NCBI GenBank assembly: GCA_028280715.1
Contig: JANQLG010000045.1
Coordinates: forward strand, 62,001 to 126,000
Source: Spongiibacteraceae bacterium
Lineage (GTDB): Bacteria > Pseudomonadota > Gammaproteobacteria > Pseudomonadales > Dasaniaceae
DNA: 64,000 nt
Direction: 5' to 3'
Within the stretch, counting starts at the first letter, position 1. Each line of letters opens with the position of its first letter. Positions 7,873 through 16,966 of the stretch are shown piece by piece. The notes beneath the pieces were generated by a model, which saw nothing but the letters and a program-made list of their open reading frames with translations, was not told the origin of the DNA and ran no database searches. The position numbers and the translations under genes were made by a program.

Positions 7873-10071
7873 ATGGAAGGCGACAAGAAAGTCATTATTA
7901 AAAAGGTCCCAGACAGCGGGGTATTTGCTGATCTGGACTCTCGTTTGAAGAAGATAAATTCTAGCGGAGTTGAGTTCATTATATTTAAAGTTGGAATTGA
8001 TATTGTTAACCATCTAAAAAATGATGTGAAAGACAGAGAGCAAATTGTGCGCAGGGTTGGAGATGGAGTTCCAGTGTATCTGTTGACGCTAAGTGATGAA
8101 TACACAAAATATTCAATTTATATCGTTCAGTACGAGGCTTGTTTAGAAATTAATGATGAAAAACTATTAAACAAAATCAGGCACGCTGATTTTATTGATG
8201 TGTTGGAAAGATCAGATGGAGAGTGTTTTCACATGGCTGATGATGGCTTGCATTATCAAACTCCATCAGGGATGCATACGAAAGCGTTTTTAAGGCTTGC
8301 AGATGCAGTACACTCTTTTGGTCGCATGGATCGAATTAGCTATTGGATGTTGACCAGTATAAATAGCGCCGACGCAGTGCTATTTGACAATTGGAGTTTG
8401 GCTTCACTAGTTCTTCATTCACAAAGCATTTTGGGGAAACACATTAAGTTCGATTGTTTGCACCAACACATGAATTTTAATGCGGAGGATGCTCAAAAGG
8501 TAGCGGAAGGGTTGCTCGGGAAATTAAAACCCTCAAGCACTGTACTCTTGCTTGTAAGTGTTAACGCAAGCGGTGGCCATCTAACTTCGCTTTTAGATAT
8601 GTGTAGGCGTATTAGACCAGATGTTTCGTTTCAAAGTGCAAGCATATACCAGATGCCTTGTGACAAGGAATTCGTACCAGCTGATATTACGTTTTGTGAG
8701 CTTACTTCTCCAGAAATGCTTTCATACGAAGATCAAAACTGCCCCTTTTGCAAGAATGGCGATGAAATCCTCTCAATAGACGAGAGGTACTATTACCCAA
8801 AACAGAGAAAGGAGAATCCGGTAAGCCTTCCCGCTAGATACGTGGATATCAATAGTGATATCCGGCCTCACCTTGATTTGCTTGGAAGAATAGATGGAGC
8901 GTTTTGTGTTCATAGAGATGATCCAAACGATGAAGAAAACCCTAGGCATCATGCCTTTTATGTTGATGTTACGAAGCTGGTAAATGATGAAGATTTTATT
9001 AGTGCTTTCAAAGAAAAAATAAGTCTGATCGAGCGAGAACGCGGTATTCCTGACGTGATTATATCTCCCCCTCATGAAGCAGCAAAAAAAATGCTGGAAA
9101 TTGTTTCTAAGAGTTGGAGCAGTAGATTAGTTGAAACACATGACTTATTGAGTTTAACCCAAGACGAAGAAAAAGCATTAAAGGTTTCTCAACACATCTG
9201 TATTTTAGATGATGTGATAGTAACTGGTGCTAGGATTGATCGATATGTCAGAGCAATTCGTGAAAAGCTTAAGCTCGATACTAGTGTTTTTAAATATCTT
9301 TCGGTACTTATTGCGGTTCAGAGAGGTGAGAATGAGTCTTGCGTCGAAAAATTAAAAGACGGAGCTCTTAGTAGAAAAAATGAGTGGAGTTCTGAGTTGT
9401 ATTCTGTAGCTGAAATTTATCTGCCAAATTGGGGAAAGAACGAATGTCCATGGTGCAAAGAGGCAAACATATGGGGTGAAGTTCCCCCACCTTTTGATGA
9501 GCCAAATTATTACAGAACTCGGATAGAGGCGCTAAATTCAAGCCATTCTTCAGGAATTAGTGAAGACCCGATCGTTAAGATTGACTGCAATACTAAAGTT
9601 ACTCTTGGTTCGTCTTCCCCGTTGGCAGATTTGGGTGCTCGGGAAATGCATGTATTGTTTGTGGTTGCTGTAGCTCTTCAAAGAATGCGGTTTGATCCCG
9701 ATGGCAGGAAAAGGTTAGTGCGAACCTTAGTTAACAACAATGCGCTGGATGTCACGAATACGTCTTTACCTTGCGGAGAGGAAACAAATGTTTTTAAGAG
9801 ATTTAGTGAGCCATTAATTCAGGCTTGTCTACTTCGATGTGCTAAGCCCTCAGAATGGTCAAGTGACATGCTGAGACATGGTATTCCATTACTTGTTTCA
9901 ACTTTAAGAGATCAGAGCAGTATAAATATATTATTGTTAGAAATTATCCTCTATTTGAAGAGGCGTACTTATTGTTCAAATACTGCACGTGAGCTGGAAA
10001 AAATATATGAGTCATTTGCGTTAGAATTAGATGATCCTGTCTTAGCTTTGTTAAAAACGATGATGAAATAG
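7873..10071 (+). CDS. Phosphoribosyltransferase-domain protein with two CPxC knuckles
   Basis: A 732-residue protein. ICILDDVIVTGA (about 442-453) is the PRPP-binding loop of type I phosphoribosyltransferases: hydrophobics, two Asp (D446, D447), then TGA. Two CPxC knuckles, CPFC (290-293) and CPWC (525-528), flank the PRTase core and may jointly bind a metal. The 280-residue N-terminal region is unassigned. The last 130 residues are helical. The protein is far larger than housekeeping salvage PRTases (about 180-250 residues), which, with the island setting, suggests a conflict-system PRTase acting on a nucleotide or nucleic acid. The start is ATG 7873; the spacing implies cotranscription with the GHKL gene. 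Confidence 0.7.
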   Translation: MEGDKKVIIKKVPDSGVFADLDSRLKKINSSGVEFIIFKVGIDIVNHLKNDVKDREQIVRRVGDGVPVYLLTLSDEYTKYSIYIVQYEACLEINDEKLLNKIRHADFIDVLERSDGECFHMADDGLHYQTPSGMHTKAFLRLADAVHSFGRMDRISYWMLTSINSADAVLFDNWSLASLVLHSQSILGKHIKFDCLHQHMNFNAEDAQKVAEGLLGKLKPSSTVLLLVSVNASGGHLTSLLDMCRRIRPDVSFQSASIYQMPCDKEFVPADITFCELTSPEMLSYEDQNCPFCKNGDEILSIDERYYYPKQRKENPVSLPARYVDINSDIRPHLDLLGRIDGAFCVHRDDPNDEENPRHHAFYVDVTKLVNDEDFISAFKEKISLIERERGIPDVIISPPHEAAKKMLEIVSKSWSSRLVETHDLLSLTQDEEKALKVSQHICILDDVIVTGARIDRYVRAIREKLKLDTSVFKYLSVLIAVQRGENESCVEKLKDGALSRKNEWSSELYSVAEIYLPNWGKNECPWCKEANIWGEVPPPFDEPNYYRTRIEALNSSHSSGISEDPIVKIDCNTKVTLGSSSPLADLGAREMHVLFVVAVALQRMRFDPDGRKRLVRTLVNNNALDVTNTSLPCGEETNVFKRFSEPLIQACLLRCAKPSEWSSDMLRHGIPLLVSTLRDQSSINILLLEIILYLKRRTYCSNTARELEKIYESFALELDDPVLALLKTMMK

Positions 10072-10101
10072 AATTGTGTTGCGCATGTATACATTTCTAA
10101 G

Positions 10102-10118
10102 TGTCCGCTCTTGGCCGT
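10102..10118 (+). repeat. TGTCCG motif copy 6
   Basis: TGTCCGCTCTTGGCCGT, located between the cargo and the integrase module. It is the last copy toward the tRNA. Confidence 0.6.
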
Positions 10119-10314
10119 TTCCAGAAGTATGGAAACGAGTATCCCACTTTCTCAAGGCACCTAAAATTAGGCTAGTTTAAACCTGATAAGATTCCCTTCC
10201 CTCCCTCAATTGTTCTTTTTAGCATGCACAATTATCTCTAGAACATTGATCATCCATCGAACTAGTATGGTGGAATCGACTTAATGGTAATTAACCATCT
10301 TCAATAATTAGCTT

Positions 10315-10638
10315 ATGTCTTTGCAACCTCGTTTTATCCGTTTACGTGATGCACCTGCCTATCTAGGCATGTGCAAAACCGTCTTTTATGAGCAAGTACG
10401 ACCCTACCTGACCGAAATCCCTATTGGTCGTCGAGGCATTGGCTTTGACCGTCTTGACTTGGACACATTTGCGGACCACTATAAACAGGCTAAAGGTCGG
10501 TCGCCTGCTAAAGGAGATCGACAATGTCAAAACATAAACCAGCAGGACTCAAACTACGTGGCGACATCTGGCACATCGACAAAACGTATCGAGGCATCAG
10601 AATTCGCGGCAGCTGTGAAACAAGCTCGCTCAACATAG
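10315..10638 (+). CDS. AlpA/excisionase-like small DNA-binding protein
   Basis: A 107-residue protein. FIRLRDAPAYLGMCKTVFYEQVRPYLTE (about residues 8-35) fits the MerR/AlpA-type helix-turn-helix of excisionases and integrase regulators, followed by IPIGRRGIGFDRLDLDTFADHY, the usual wing. About the last 38 codons overlap the start of the integrase in another reading frame. That tail is low in complexity and may not be needed. The gene probably encodes a directionality factor or integrase regulator, translated just before the integrase. Confidence 0.65.
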   Translation: MSLQPRFIRLRDAPAYLGMCKTVFYEQVRPYLTEIPIGRRGIGFDRLDLDTFADHYKQAKGRSPAKGDRQCQNINQQDSNYVATSGTSTKRIEASEFAAAVKQARST

Positions 10639-11609
10639 CCATTGAAGTCCTGGAAATAGAAAAGGAGAAAATCAGAAAGACCCAGCTTTTTGGTGTGCAA
10701 CCTCAACACACGTTTATGGAAGCGGCAACGTATTATCTCAAAACCAAGAAAAAAAGGAGCTTAGCTAATGATGCCTGGCACCTTGAAATCGTAATGCCTT
10801 TCATTGGTGATTTACATCTGGAAGACATTCACGATGGTACTTTGAGACCTTTTATTGAACACCGCTATGCCAAAAACGTAAAACCAAAAAGCATCAACTG
10901 TACCCTGGAGATCATTCGACATATCCTCAATTTGGCAGCCACCAAATGGCGGGATGATGCTGGAAAAACGTGGTTACTACAGGCCCCCAAACTCTCGATG
11001 GAAACCATTGGCGATTCGGCTGCAAAGCCCTATCCCTTAAGCTGGAAAGAACAGGCCACGCTATTTGGTTTACTGAGTAAAGATTTGGCCGAAGCTTGTG
11101 AGTTCAAAGTAAACACCGGTCTCAGGGATGAAGAAGTATGTCAGTTGCGATGGGATTGGGAGCACGAAGTGGTTGGTTACGAAGTGTCCGTCTTTGTTAT
11201 TCCCGGTGGTATGGTCAAAAACACAGAAGATCGACTCGTGATTTTGAATGAAGTAGCCAAGCGAATTGTTGCAAATAGACGGTGCAATGGCAGTGATTGG
11301 GTATTCCCTTCACCGGCTAATGGTAAACCTCGATACAATTTGAACAATTCGTCCTGGAAATCTGGCTGGCGAAAAGCCGGTTTGCCTGTGAGTAAAGAAT
11401 GGACTCGCGGTGTGCACAACCTTAAACATACTTTTGGCCGACGTTTACGCGCAGCTGGAGTTGGGTTTGAGGACAGGCAGGTGTTATTGGGACATACCAA
11501 TGGCTCAGTGACGACTCATTATAGTGGTCCCGAAATTTTGAATCTGATTGAGGCGGCAAACAAAGTTTGCCAGTCGAGACCAGAAGCCGTTTTGAGGCGT
11601 GTTGTATGA
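10524..11609 (+). CDS. Tyrosine recombinase (island integrase)
   Basis: A 361-residue site-specific integrase. The N-terminal part (about 1-150) is the arm/core-binding region. The catalytic domain has NTGLRDEEVCQLRW (first Arg), HNLKHTFGRR (His box with Lys where the classic HxxR has Arg), LLGHTNGSVTTHYSG (His and the Tyr nucleophile). The K variant is, as I recall, regular in one large proteobacterial integrase family, so it need not mean inactivity. AAAGGAG lies 8 nt upstream of the ATG. The gene ends 78 bp from the 3' end of tRNA-Lys, the expected place for an element using that tRNA as attachment site. Confidence 0.9.
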   Translation: MSKHKPAGLKLRGDIWHIDKTYRGIRIRGSCETSSLNIAIEVLEIEKEKIRKTQLFGVQPQHTFMEAATYYLKTKKKRSLANDAWHLEIVMPFIGDLHLEDIHDGTLRPFIEHRYAKNVKPKSINCTLEIIRHILNLAATKWRDDAGKTWLLQAPKLSMETIGDSAAKPYPLSWKEQATLFGLLSKDLAEACEFKVNTGLRDEEVCQLRWDWEHEVVGYEVSVFVIPGGMVKNTEDRLVILNEVAKRIVANRRCNGSDWVFPSPANGKPRYNLNNSSWKSGWRKAGLPVSKEWTRGVHNLKHTFGRRLRAAGVGFEDRQVLLGHTNGSVTTHYSGPEILNLIEAANKVCQSRPEAVLRRVV

Positions 11610-11687
11610 CGTTTAATCAACCCACCACACACTGACCACACACTTGTTTTTTGGTTAGTGGCAATTAGCGCTGTAACAGAGGGAAGA

Positions 11688-11763
11688 TGGTGGGCCGTGC
11701 TGGATTCGAACCAGCGACCAATTGGTTAAAAGCCAACTGCTCTACCAACTGAGCTAACGGCCC
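11688..11763 (-). tRNA. tRNA-Lys (UUU), CCA encoded
   Basis: The minus strand folds as a cloverleaf: acceptor GGGCCGT/ACGGCCC, D-arm TAGCTCAGTTGGTAGAGCA, anticodon loop CTTTTAA giving UUU, and T-arm GCTGGTTCGAATCCAGC, ending in ACCA. The 3' end faces the integrase, so this is the likely attB of the island. The tRNA is intact on the window side. Confidence 0.95.
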
Positions 11764-11837
11764 CTGAAAGAGGCGCACATAATAATGATTTCATTGGAAA
11801 AAACAAGCTTTTTTCAACGACTTATTGTTTTTTTCCG

Positions 11838-12527
11838 TTAGACCGCATAGCGGGTAGGATCACTGACTGATGCAGCTTTAAAACCCTCTTGCCGCAGGTA
11901 ACAGCTATCACATTTTCCACAAGCTTCACCGGCTTCATTGGCTTGGTAGCAAGAGACTGTAAGACTATAATCCACTCCTAATCGCATGCCTTGTTGAATA
12001 ATTTCTGCCTTAGTGAGATCAATCAGCGGCGTCCGAATTCTTAAAGTATTACCCTCAACTCCTGCTTTAGTGGCCAGATTAGCCATTGTTTCGTAGGCGC
12101 TGATATAGTCGGGCCTGCAATCTGGATAACCGCTGTAATCCACGGCATTCACACCAATAAAGATATCCTTGGCACCCAACACCTCAGCCCACCCCAAGGC
12201 AATAGACAGGAAAACGGTATTACGAGCAGGTACGTAAGTTACCGGTATCCCCTTGGCATCATCATCGTACTCAGGAACTTCAATCGCATTATCAGTCAAA
12301 GCCGACCCTCCAATACTACTCAGATCAAGCTGAATAACTTTATGCTCTACCACACCAAGCGCTTCAGACACTCTGATCGCAGCTGCAAGCTCTGCTCGGT
12401 GTCTCTGACCATAGTCAAAACCCAGTGCATAGCAGTCAAAACCCTGTTCTTTCGCCATTGCCAGTACAGTAGCAGAATCCAGCCCTCCAGATACCAGGAT
12501 GACTGCCTTTTTGGTGCTATCATTCAC
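11838..12527 (-). CDS. queC: 7-cyano-7-deazaguanine synthase QueC
   Basis: A 229-residue enzyme converting 7-carboxy-7-deazaguanine to preQ0 with ATP and ammonia, in queuosine biosynthesis. SGGLDS (residues 13-18) is the PP-loop ATP pyrophosphatase motif. Four cysteines in the C-terminal [17 protein letters not shown] form the zinc site. Length matches the family. The start is GTG (12527), because no ATG precedes the PP-loop at a sensible distance. It lies 36 bp downstream of queE on the same strand, so the two pathway genes probably share a transcript. Confidence 0.95.
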   Translation of the reverse strand: MNDSTKKAVILVSGGLDSATVLAMAKEQGFDCYALGFDYGQRHRAELAAAIRVSEALGVVEHKVIQLDLSSIGGSALTDNAIEVPEYDDDAKGIPVTYVPARNTVFLSIALGWAEVLGAKDIFIGVNAVDYSGYPDCRPDYISAYETMANLATKAGVEGNTLRIRTPLIDLTKAEIIQQGMRLGVDYSLTVSCYQANEAGEACGKCDSCYLRQEGFKAASVSDPTRYAV

Positions 12528-12563
12528 TGTTTCACAACTCCCCTCGTCAACACCAACTTACCT

Positions 12564-13208
12564 TTAATGTCCCGGTTCATCATTCCAGAGATATTTATGC
12601 AACTGAAGCTGGAAGCGTACTGGCAAATTATCTTCAATAATCCACTCTGCCAATTGTTGAGCATCCAACTGACCATGGCTAGGTGAAAACAGCACATCAT
12701 CCAAGCGGTTAGCCAATTGATATTCATCTAACTTAAACCGGGCCCATTCATAATCCTGACGATCACAGATAACAAACTTTAATTGATCCTTGGCACTCAA
12801 CAGTCGAATGTTGTCATAGTCATTTCGTTCCAATTCCCCTGAAGCTGGGGTTTTCAAATCCATAACAATCACTACTCTCGGGTCAACTCCAGCCAAAGGT
12901 AGAGCGCCACTGGTTTCCAGAGACACTTCATAGCCTTGATCGCATAATACCGATAATAAGGATAAACAGTTGGGCTGTGCTAACGGCTCGCCACCGGTTA
13001 CAGTGACATAACGAGGGTTATAGCTGGCTACTTCTTGCTGAATTTCTTGTAGTGTTCTTTTCTCGCCACCATGAAAAGCATATTCGGTATCACAATATCC
13101 ACAACGCAAGGGGCACCCGGTCAGACGCACAAAAACAGTCGGCAAGCCAGCTGTTCGAGTCTCGCCTTGCAGTGAGTAAAAAATTTCTGTGATACGTAAA
13201 TCTAACAT
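12564..13208 (-). CDS. queE: 7-carboxy-7-deazaguanine synthase QueE
   Basis: A 214-residue radical SAM enzyme that ring-contracts 6-carboxytetrahydropterin to 7-carboxy-7-deazaguanine. C32-x3-C36-x2-C39 in TGCPLRCGYC is the [4Fe-4S] cluster motif. YSLQGE near the N-terminus and TVTGGEPLAQ after the cluster are QueE landmarks for substrate and SAM binding. It stands directly upstream of queC, with cpoB upstream of it on the same strand, as in many Pseudomonas-like genomes. Confidence 0.95.
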   Translation of the reverse strand: MLDLRITEIFYSLQGETRTAGLPTVFVRLTGCPLRCGYCDTEYAFHGGEKRTLQEIQQEVASYNPRYVTVTGGEPLAQPNCLSLLSVLCDQGYEVSLETSGALPLAGVDPRVVIVMDLKTPASGELERNDYDNIRLLSAKDQLKFVICDRQDYEWARFKLDEYQLANRLDDVLFSPSHGQLDAQQLAEWIIEDNLPVRFQLQLHKYLWNDEPGH

Positions 13209-13300
13209 GAGTGCTATATGAGCTGAGGCATGATGAACGAGCGCATCAGAACGGGCCTATGGTGAGCTAACTGTCACCATAAGCCACGATCAACACACTA

Positions 13301-14095
13301 TCAAAAATTAGCGTTAATAAATTGTCTGGCTTTATCGGCGGCGGAACGGTTAGCACCCTGACCGTGTTCTGTAATCAGTCGCTCTAACCACTGTTTAGCT
13401 GTTGCTCTGTCACCCTTTTCAAAATAGACCTTACCCAATTTGTACATGGCATCAGGAACTTTGGCGTGATTAGGATATTGATTAAGCAGTTGGGTAAACG
13501 CTTCTCTCGATGCATCCAGATCTCTGGGAACAACTACTTGATACAGCTCACCCATCCAGTAATGACTGTTGGGCGCATAACGCCCATCAGGGTAATCAAT
13601 CAAAAACTGCTTAAAAGCATTTAGTGCATCAGCAAATTGTTTGCTAACCACCAAACTGTAAGCAGCATTGTAGGCTTCTCGCTCATCAGCAGTAGAAGGT
13701 ACAGCTGCCACAGGCAGATTGGCTACTTGCTGGTTGGCTGCAGCTGCAGGAGGTGAAGTTGTCGCAACCGGCGTTACCGACAGCTCACCAATTCGGCGAT
13801 CAAGGTCAATATACCGTTCGCGATTCTGTTCCTTCACTTTCTGCAGTTCATAAGCCTGCTCTTCAACCTGGCCACGCAGCTGCATTACTTCCTGCTGCAA
13901 TAGCTGCAACTGATAAAACAATTCACCCTGGGGATTGGTATTTTGCTGACCTACTGCCTGCGGCGCAGGAGCAGATTCTTCAACATTTGACGGCACGCTG
14001 GCATCTACAATGGGAGCTTGCGCGTAACTGGCAGTGCTATAAACAAAAACCGCGCTAAAAAATAGCGCGGTTTTAAATAAGCATCGAATAGACAT
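13301..14095 (-). CDS. cpoB: Cell division coordinator CpoB (YbgF)
   Basis: A 264-residue periplasmic protein linking PBP1B peptidoglycan synthesis with Tol-driven outer membrane constriction. A signal peptide (LFKTALFFSAVFVYSTASYAQA) is followed by a coiled coil (about 55-105, rich in Q/E/L heptads) that trimerises, a low-complexity linker, and C-terminal TPR repeats (from about 135) including YPDGRYAPNSHYWMGELY. It is the last gene of the tol-pal cluster. A perfect hairpin plus T-run lies inside the signal-peptide codons (14045-14075). Confidence 0.92.
   Translation of the reverse strand: MSIRCLFKTALFFSAVFVYSTASYAQAPIVDASVPSNVEESAPAPQAVGQQNTNPQGELFYQLQLLQQEVMQLRGQVEEQAYELQKVKEQNRERYIDLDRRIGELSVTPVATTSPPAAAANQQVANLPVAAVPSTADEREAYNAAYSLVVSKQFADALNAFKQFLIDYPDGRYAPNSHYWMGELYQVVVPRDLDASREAFTQLLNQYPNHAKVPDAMYKLGKVYFEKGDRATAKQWLERLITEHGQGANRSAADKARQFINANF
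14045..14075 (-). terminator. Intrinsic-terminator-like hairpin inside the cpoB signal-peptide codons
   Basis: Minus-strand arms AAAACCGCGCTA and TAGCGCGGTTTT (12 bp, perfect) around a five-base loop are followed by a T-rich run. The hairpin starts about 20 nt after the cpoB start codon. Ribosomes translating cpoB would disrupt it, so it could act as an attenuator that sets CpoB level relative to Pal. Confidence 0.55.
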
Positions 14096-14142
14096 AATGT
14101 TTCTTTCTAAATTCGATTAAAAAATAAAAGTGCTAACCAAAA

Positions 14143-14658
14143 TTATTTCAGTTCAACACGACGGTTTTGCGACCAAGAAGACTCGCTGCTACCACTTGCA
14201 ACTGGACGCTCTTCACCATAGCTAACAGTTTCAATACGGTAACGTGCAACACCGTTAACAATCATGTAGTTAGCTACAGCATTAGCACGGCGCTCACCCA
14301 ATGCCATATTGTATTCACGAGTACCACGCTCATCGGCATGACCTTCAAGGCGCACTTTAGCATTGCTGTCTTTCAATGCTGCGATATGGCCATCAAGCGC
14401 AGCGCGAGTTTCTGAGCTGAGAGTCGCCTGGTCAAAGTCGAAGTAAAAAACGCGCGGCAGATTGGCAGCGGCTTCTTCTGCGGCTTTACGGGCAGCTTCT
14501 TCTGCAGCTAAACGGGCCGCTTCTTCTGCAGCAGCGGCTTCAGCAGCTGCGGCGGCAGCGTCTGCTTCACCAGTATCGGTAGAATCAGTAGATGCACAGC
14601 CCACCAGCAACATAGAGGCAAATACTGCACTTAGTAATTGTTTTTTGTTAATTTCCAT
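14143..14658 (-). CDS. pal: Peptidoglycan-associated lipoprotein Pal
   Basis: A 171-residue outer-membrane lipoprotein that binds peptidoglycan and TolB. The lipobox LVGC (about residues 18-21) marks lipidation. An Ala/Glu-rich helical linker (about 30-65) follows, then an OmpA-like domain with YFDFDQATLSSE and LEGHADERGTREYNMALGERRA, whose Asp and Arg contact meso-diaminopimelate. It is separated from tolB by 261 bp, suggesting its own promoter in addition to read-through. Confidence 0.96.
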   Translation of the reverse strand: MEINKKQLLSAVFASMLLVGCASTDSTDTGEADAAAAAAEAAAAEEAARLAAEEAARKAAEEAAANLPRVFYFDFDQATLSSETRAALDGHIAALKDSNAKVRLEGHADERGTREYNMALGERRANAVANYMIVNGVARYRIETVSYGEERPVASGSSESSWSQNRRVELK

Positions 14659-14919
14659 GTTCAGTCCTAGATAGTCAGTAGTTAAATTAATCTGTTATTA
14701 GGCCCAGCTAGCTTTTTATACAGTCACAGTCTAGACATAAATGCCGAAACTCGCTATTGCATAGTGGTATGCCGAAGCATTTTACTGCGATCTTGACCAA
14801 GGATACTAGAGGTCAGATCAATTTTTCCTCAGTAGATAACGTGTCAAAAGTCTCATTCTCCTGTTTTTGGAGTTAAGAATTAAAATTAAGTTGTATCCTA
14901 CTCGCCACTTTTTGCTGAT

Positions 14920-16212
14920 TTAATTCAGGAAGGGAGACCACGCAGGTTCCCTCACATCGCCGAATCGTGATGGAAGCCTGAATTTAACACCGCCATCAAG
15001 AGAAACGGCGGCAAGAATTCCCTTTTCACGATACTTGGTTGCATACAGCAAAATAGCACCGTTAGGTGAAATACTTGGTGACTCATCCAGTGTAGTTTCG
15101 GTAAGCGCCTCTATAGTTCCTCTGTCTATATCCAACTTGGCAATATGAAAATCATCAAGCCGGGTTTCCCTATGCACCATGATAATCCCACTACCATCAG
15201 GAATTACCCGAGCACGGGCATTGTAATCACCTTCAAAGGTCAATCGCTCCTCGTAACCATTCGCCAAAGTCACCTGATAAATTTGTGGCCTGCCACCTCG
15301 ATCAGAGGTAAAAATAATGGACTTTCCATCAGGCAGCCAGGATGGCTCGGTATCAATGGCAAAATGACGAGTGACGCGTTTTAAATTACGAGTCTCAACA
15401 TCCATCACATAAATATCTGGGCTACCATCTTTCGACAACACCATAGCCAACTGTTTACCGTCTGGCGACCAGGAAGGAGCCCCATTTAACCCCTGAAAAT
15501 TTGTCAGTTGTGTTCTTTCTCCAGTCCGCAGGTTCTGCATAAAAATAGCCGGCCTGGATGTTTCAAAGGAAACATAGGCAATTCTTTCTCCATCAGGAGC
15601 CCAGGATGGCGTCAGGATAGGATCATCACTTTCAAACAATACTTGTTCGCGAGCGCCATCAACATCGGCTTTCAATAGTCGATAGGTATATAGTGCTTCT
15701 CCGCGTTTAACCGCCGAAACATATAAAATTTTGGTACTGAAAGCGCCACGAATACCTGTCATCTTTTCATAAATACTATCGCTGATAGCGTGAGCAATAT
15801 CTCTTAGGGAATCTGGATGACCAAGCTGTCGACCTTCTAAAATCATTTGCTGTGCATAGACATCAAACAATTGATACTGAGCTACTAAACCGGTTGCAGT
15901 GGGAACCATCTTACCTATTAACAGATATTGGACGTTGAGCAAGCGCCAATCGTTGAAAAACACCTCACTTTGATCCTGAGGGCTACCCAGCATATCGCCC
16001 CTAGCTACCGGAGCAAACTGTCCTGTACGTTGCAAATCCGCCTCAATGATGCCGGCTACATCTTCTTTGGGCAACCCGCTACCCTGCCACCCCAACGGCA
16101 CGACGGCTATTGAGGTAGGGTTATCACGACCCTGGGTAATTTCGATAGTTAACTGCGCTGTTGAGTACGTTGAAAACAGCAATGTTATCGCTATAAGTAC
16201 TGCTCGTATCAC
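14920..16212 (-). CDS. tolB: Tol-Pal system protein TolB
   Basis: A 430-residue periplasmic protein with a signal peptide ([20 protein letters not shown]), an N-terminal alpha/beta domain contacting TolA, and a C-terminal six-bladed propeller that holds Pal. Repeated blades show P-S-W-x-P-D-G-K/E words ([39 protein letters not shown]). The start codon overlaps the tolA stop by 4 bp (ATGA), so translation is coupled. Confidence 0.96.
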   Translation of the reverse strand: MIRAVLIAITLLFSTYSTAQLTIEITQGRDNPTSIAVVPLGWQGSGLPKEDVAGIIEADLQRTGQFAPVARGDMLGSPQDQSEVFFNDWRLLNVQYLLIGKMVPTATGLVAQYQLFDVYAQQMILEGRQLGHPDSLRDIAHAISDSIYEKMTGIRGAFSTKILYVSAVKRGEALYTYRLLKADVDGAREQVLFESDDPILTPSWAPDGERIAYVSFETSRPAIFMQNLRTGERTQLTNFQGLNGAPSWSPDGKQLAMVLSKDGSPDIYVMDVETRNLKRVTRHFAIDTEPSWLPDGKSIIFTSDRGGRPQIYQVTLANGYEERLTFEGDYNARARVIPDGSGIIMVHRETRLDDFHIAKLDIDRGTIEALTETTLDESPSISPNGAILLYATKYREKGILAAVSLDGGVKFRLPSRFGDVREPAWSPFLN

Positions 16213-16964
16213 AGTCGTAAATCCTCCGGTCTAAATCTTAAATTTAATCGACGAAAATATTGTTCAAATACACGGTTTGGCAATTGCTGCAACTCCGGGA
16301 ATCGCTCAGATCGCAGTACTGCCTGCTCTGCAGAACGATCAAAAGCTGCATTGCCGCTAGTTTTAACCACGCGCACACTCACCACTTCTCCTGTTGGAAT
16401 AAGTTGGAGAGCCAGTTCCGCTTCCATATTATTTCTCGCGCTAGGTGGGCGATTCCAGTTACTTTGAATCACCTGGGTAATCAGCGCAATATAACTGTTG
16501 GCTAATTCCGCATCGCTTTGCGCCTGCATATAGGCTTCTTCCTCGGCGATTGCTTCAGCCAACTCTCTCTCGGTCTGTTGTTGTCTACGAAGCTGCTCTT
16601 CCCGCTCTCTCTGTTCGCGGGCCAGTTTTTCCTGCAGTTCGCGTTGCTGTCTTTGTTGCTCCTGTAACTGTTTTTCTCGTTGCTGCTGTTCTCGTTGTTG
16701 TTCACGTAACTGCTGCTGGCGCTGCTGTTCTTGCTCTCTTAATTTCGCCTGCTCCGCCTCTTGTTTGGCTTTTGAATCTACCTGAGATTTGGGCTTAGGT
16801 GCTGGTTTGGGTTTTTCTAAAGTGACCAGTTTCGCTTCAATATATTTTGTGGCTGCTTTACGCACCAAGGGCTTTGATTCTGGCGCGTCGATCAACACAA
16901 TGGCGACAATCAACCCGTGCATGAATAAGGTCACCAACAGTGGTAATGTTAAAGCCTTATACAT
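16209..16964 (-). CDS. tolA: Tol-Pal system protein TolA
   Basis: A 251-residue protein that spans the envelope and passes proton-motive energy from TolQR to TolB-Pal. One N-terminal transmembrane helix (about 8-27), a long Gln/Arg/Glu-rich helix (about 60-145, dominated by EQQRQQ-like repeats), and a C-terminal TolA/TonB-C domain ([14 protein letters not shown]... [18 protein letters not shown]). It is shorter than E. coli TolA (421 residues), because the central helix is reduced. The tolR stop lies 2 bp upstream. Confidence 0.95.
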   Translation of the reverse strand: MYKALTLPLLVTLFMHGLIVAIVLIDAPESKPLVRKAATKYIEAKLVTLEKPKPAPKPKSQVDSKAKQEAEQAKLREQEQQRQQQLREQQREQQQREKQLQEQQRQQRELQEKLAREQREREEQLRRQQQTERELAEAIAEEEAYMQAQSDAELANSYIALITQVIQSNWNRPPSARNNMEAELALQLIPTGEVVSVRVVKTSGNAAFDRSAEQAVLRSERFPELQQLPNRVFEQYFRRLNLRFRPEDLRL

Positions 16965-16966
16965 AA

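Noticed and set aside
10524-11609. Integrase inactivated by Arg-to-Lys in the HxxR box
   Set aside because: HNLKHTFGRRL is, as I recall, the normal form in one proteobacterial integrase family; the Tyr, first Arg and His residues remain.
14462-14674. Ala/Ser-rich frame opposite pal
   Set aside because: It is the antisense of the Pal linker; no ribosome site.
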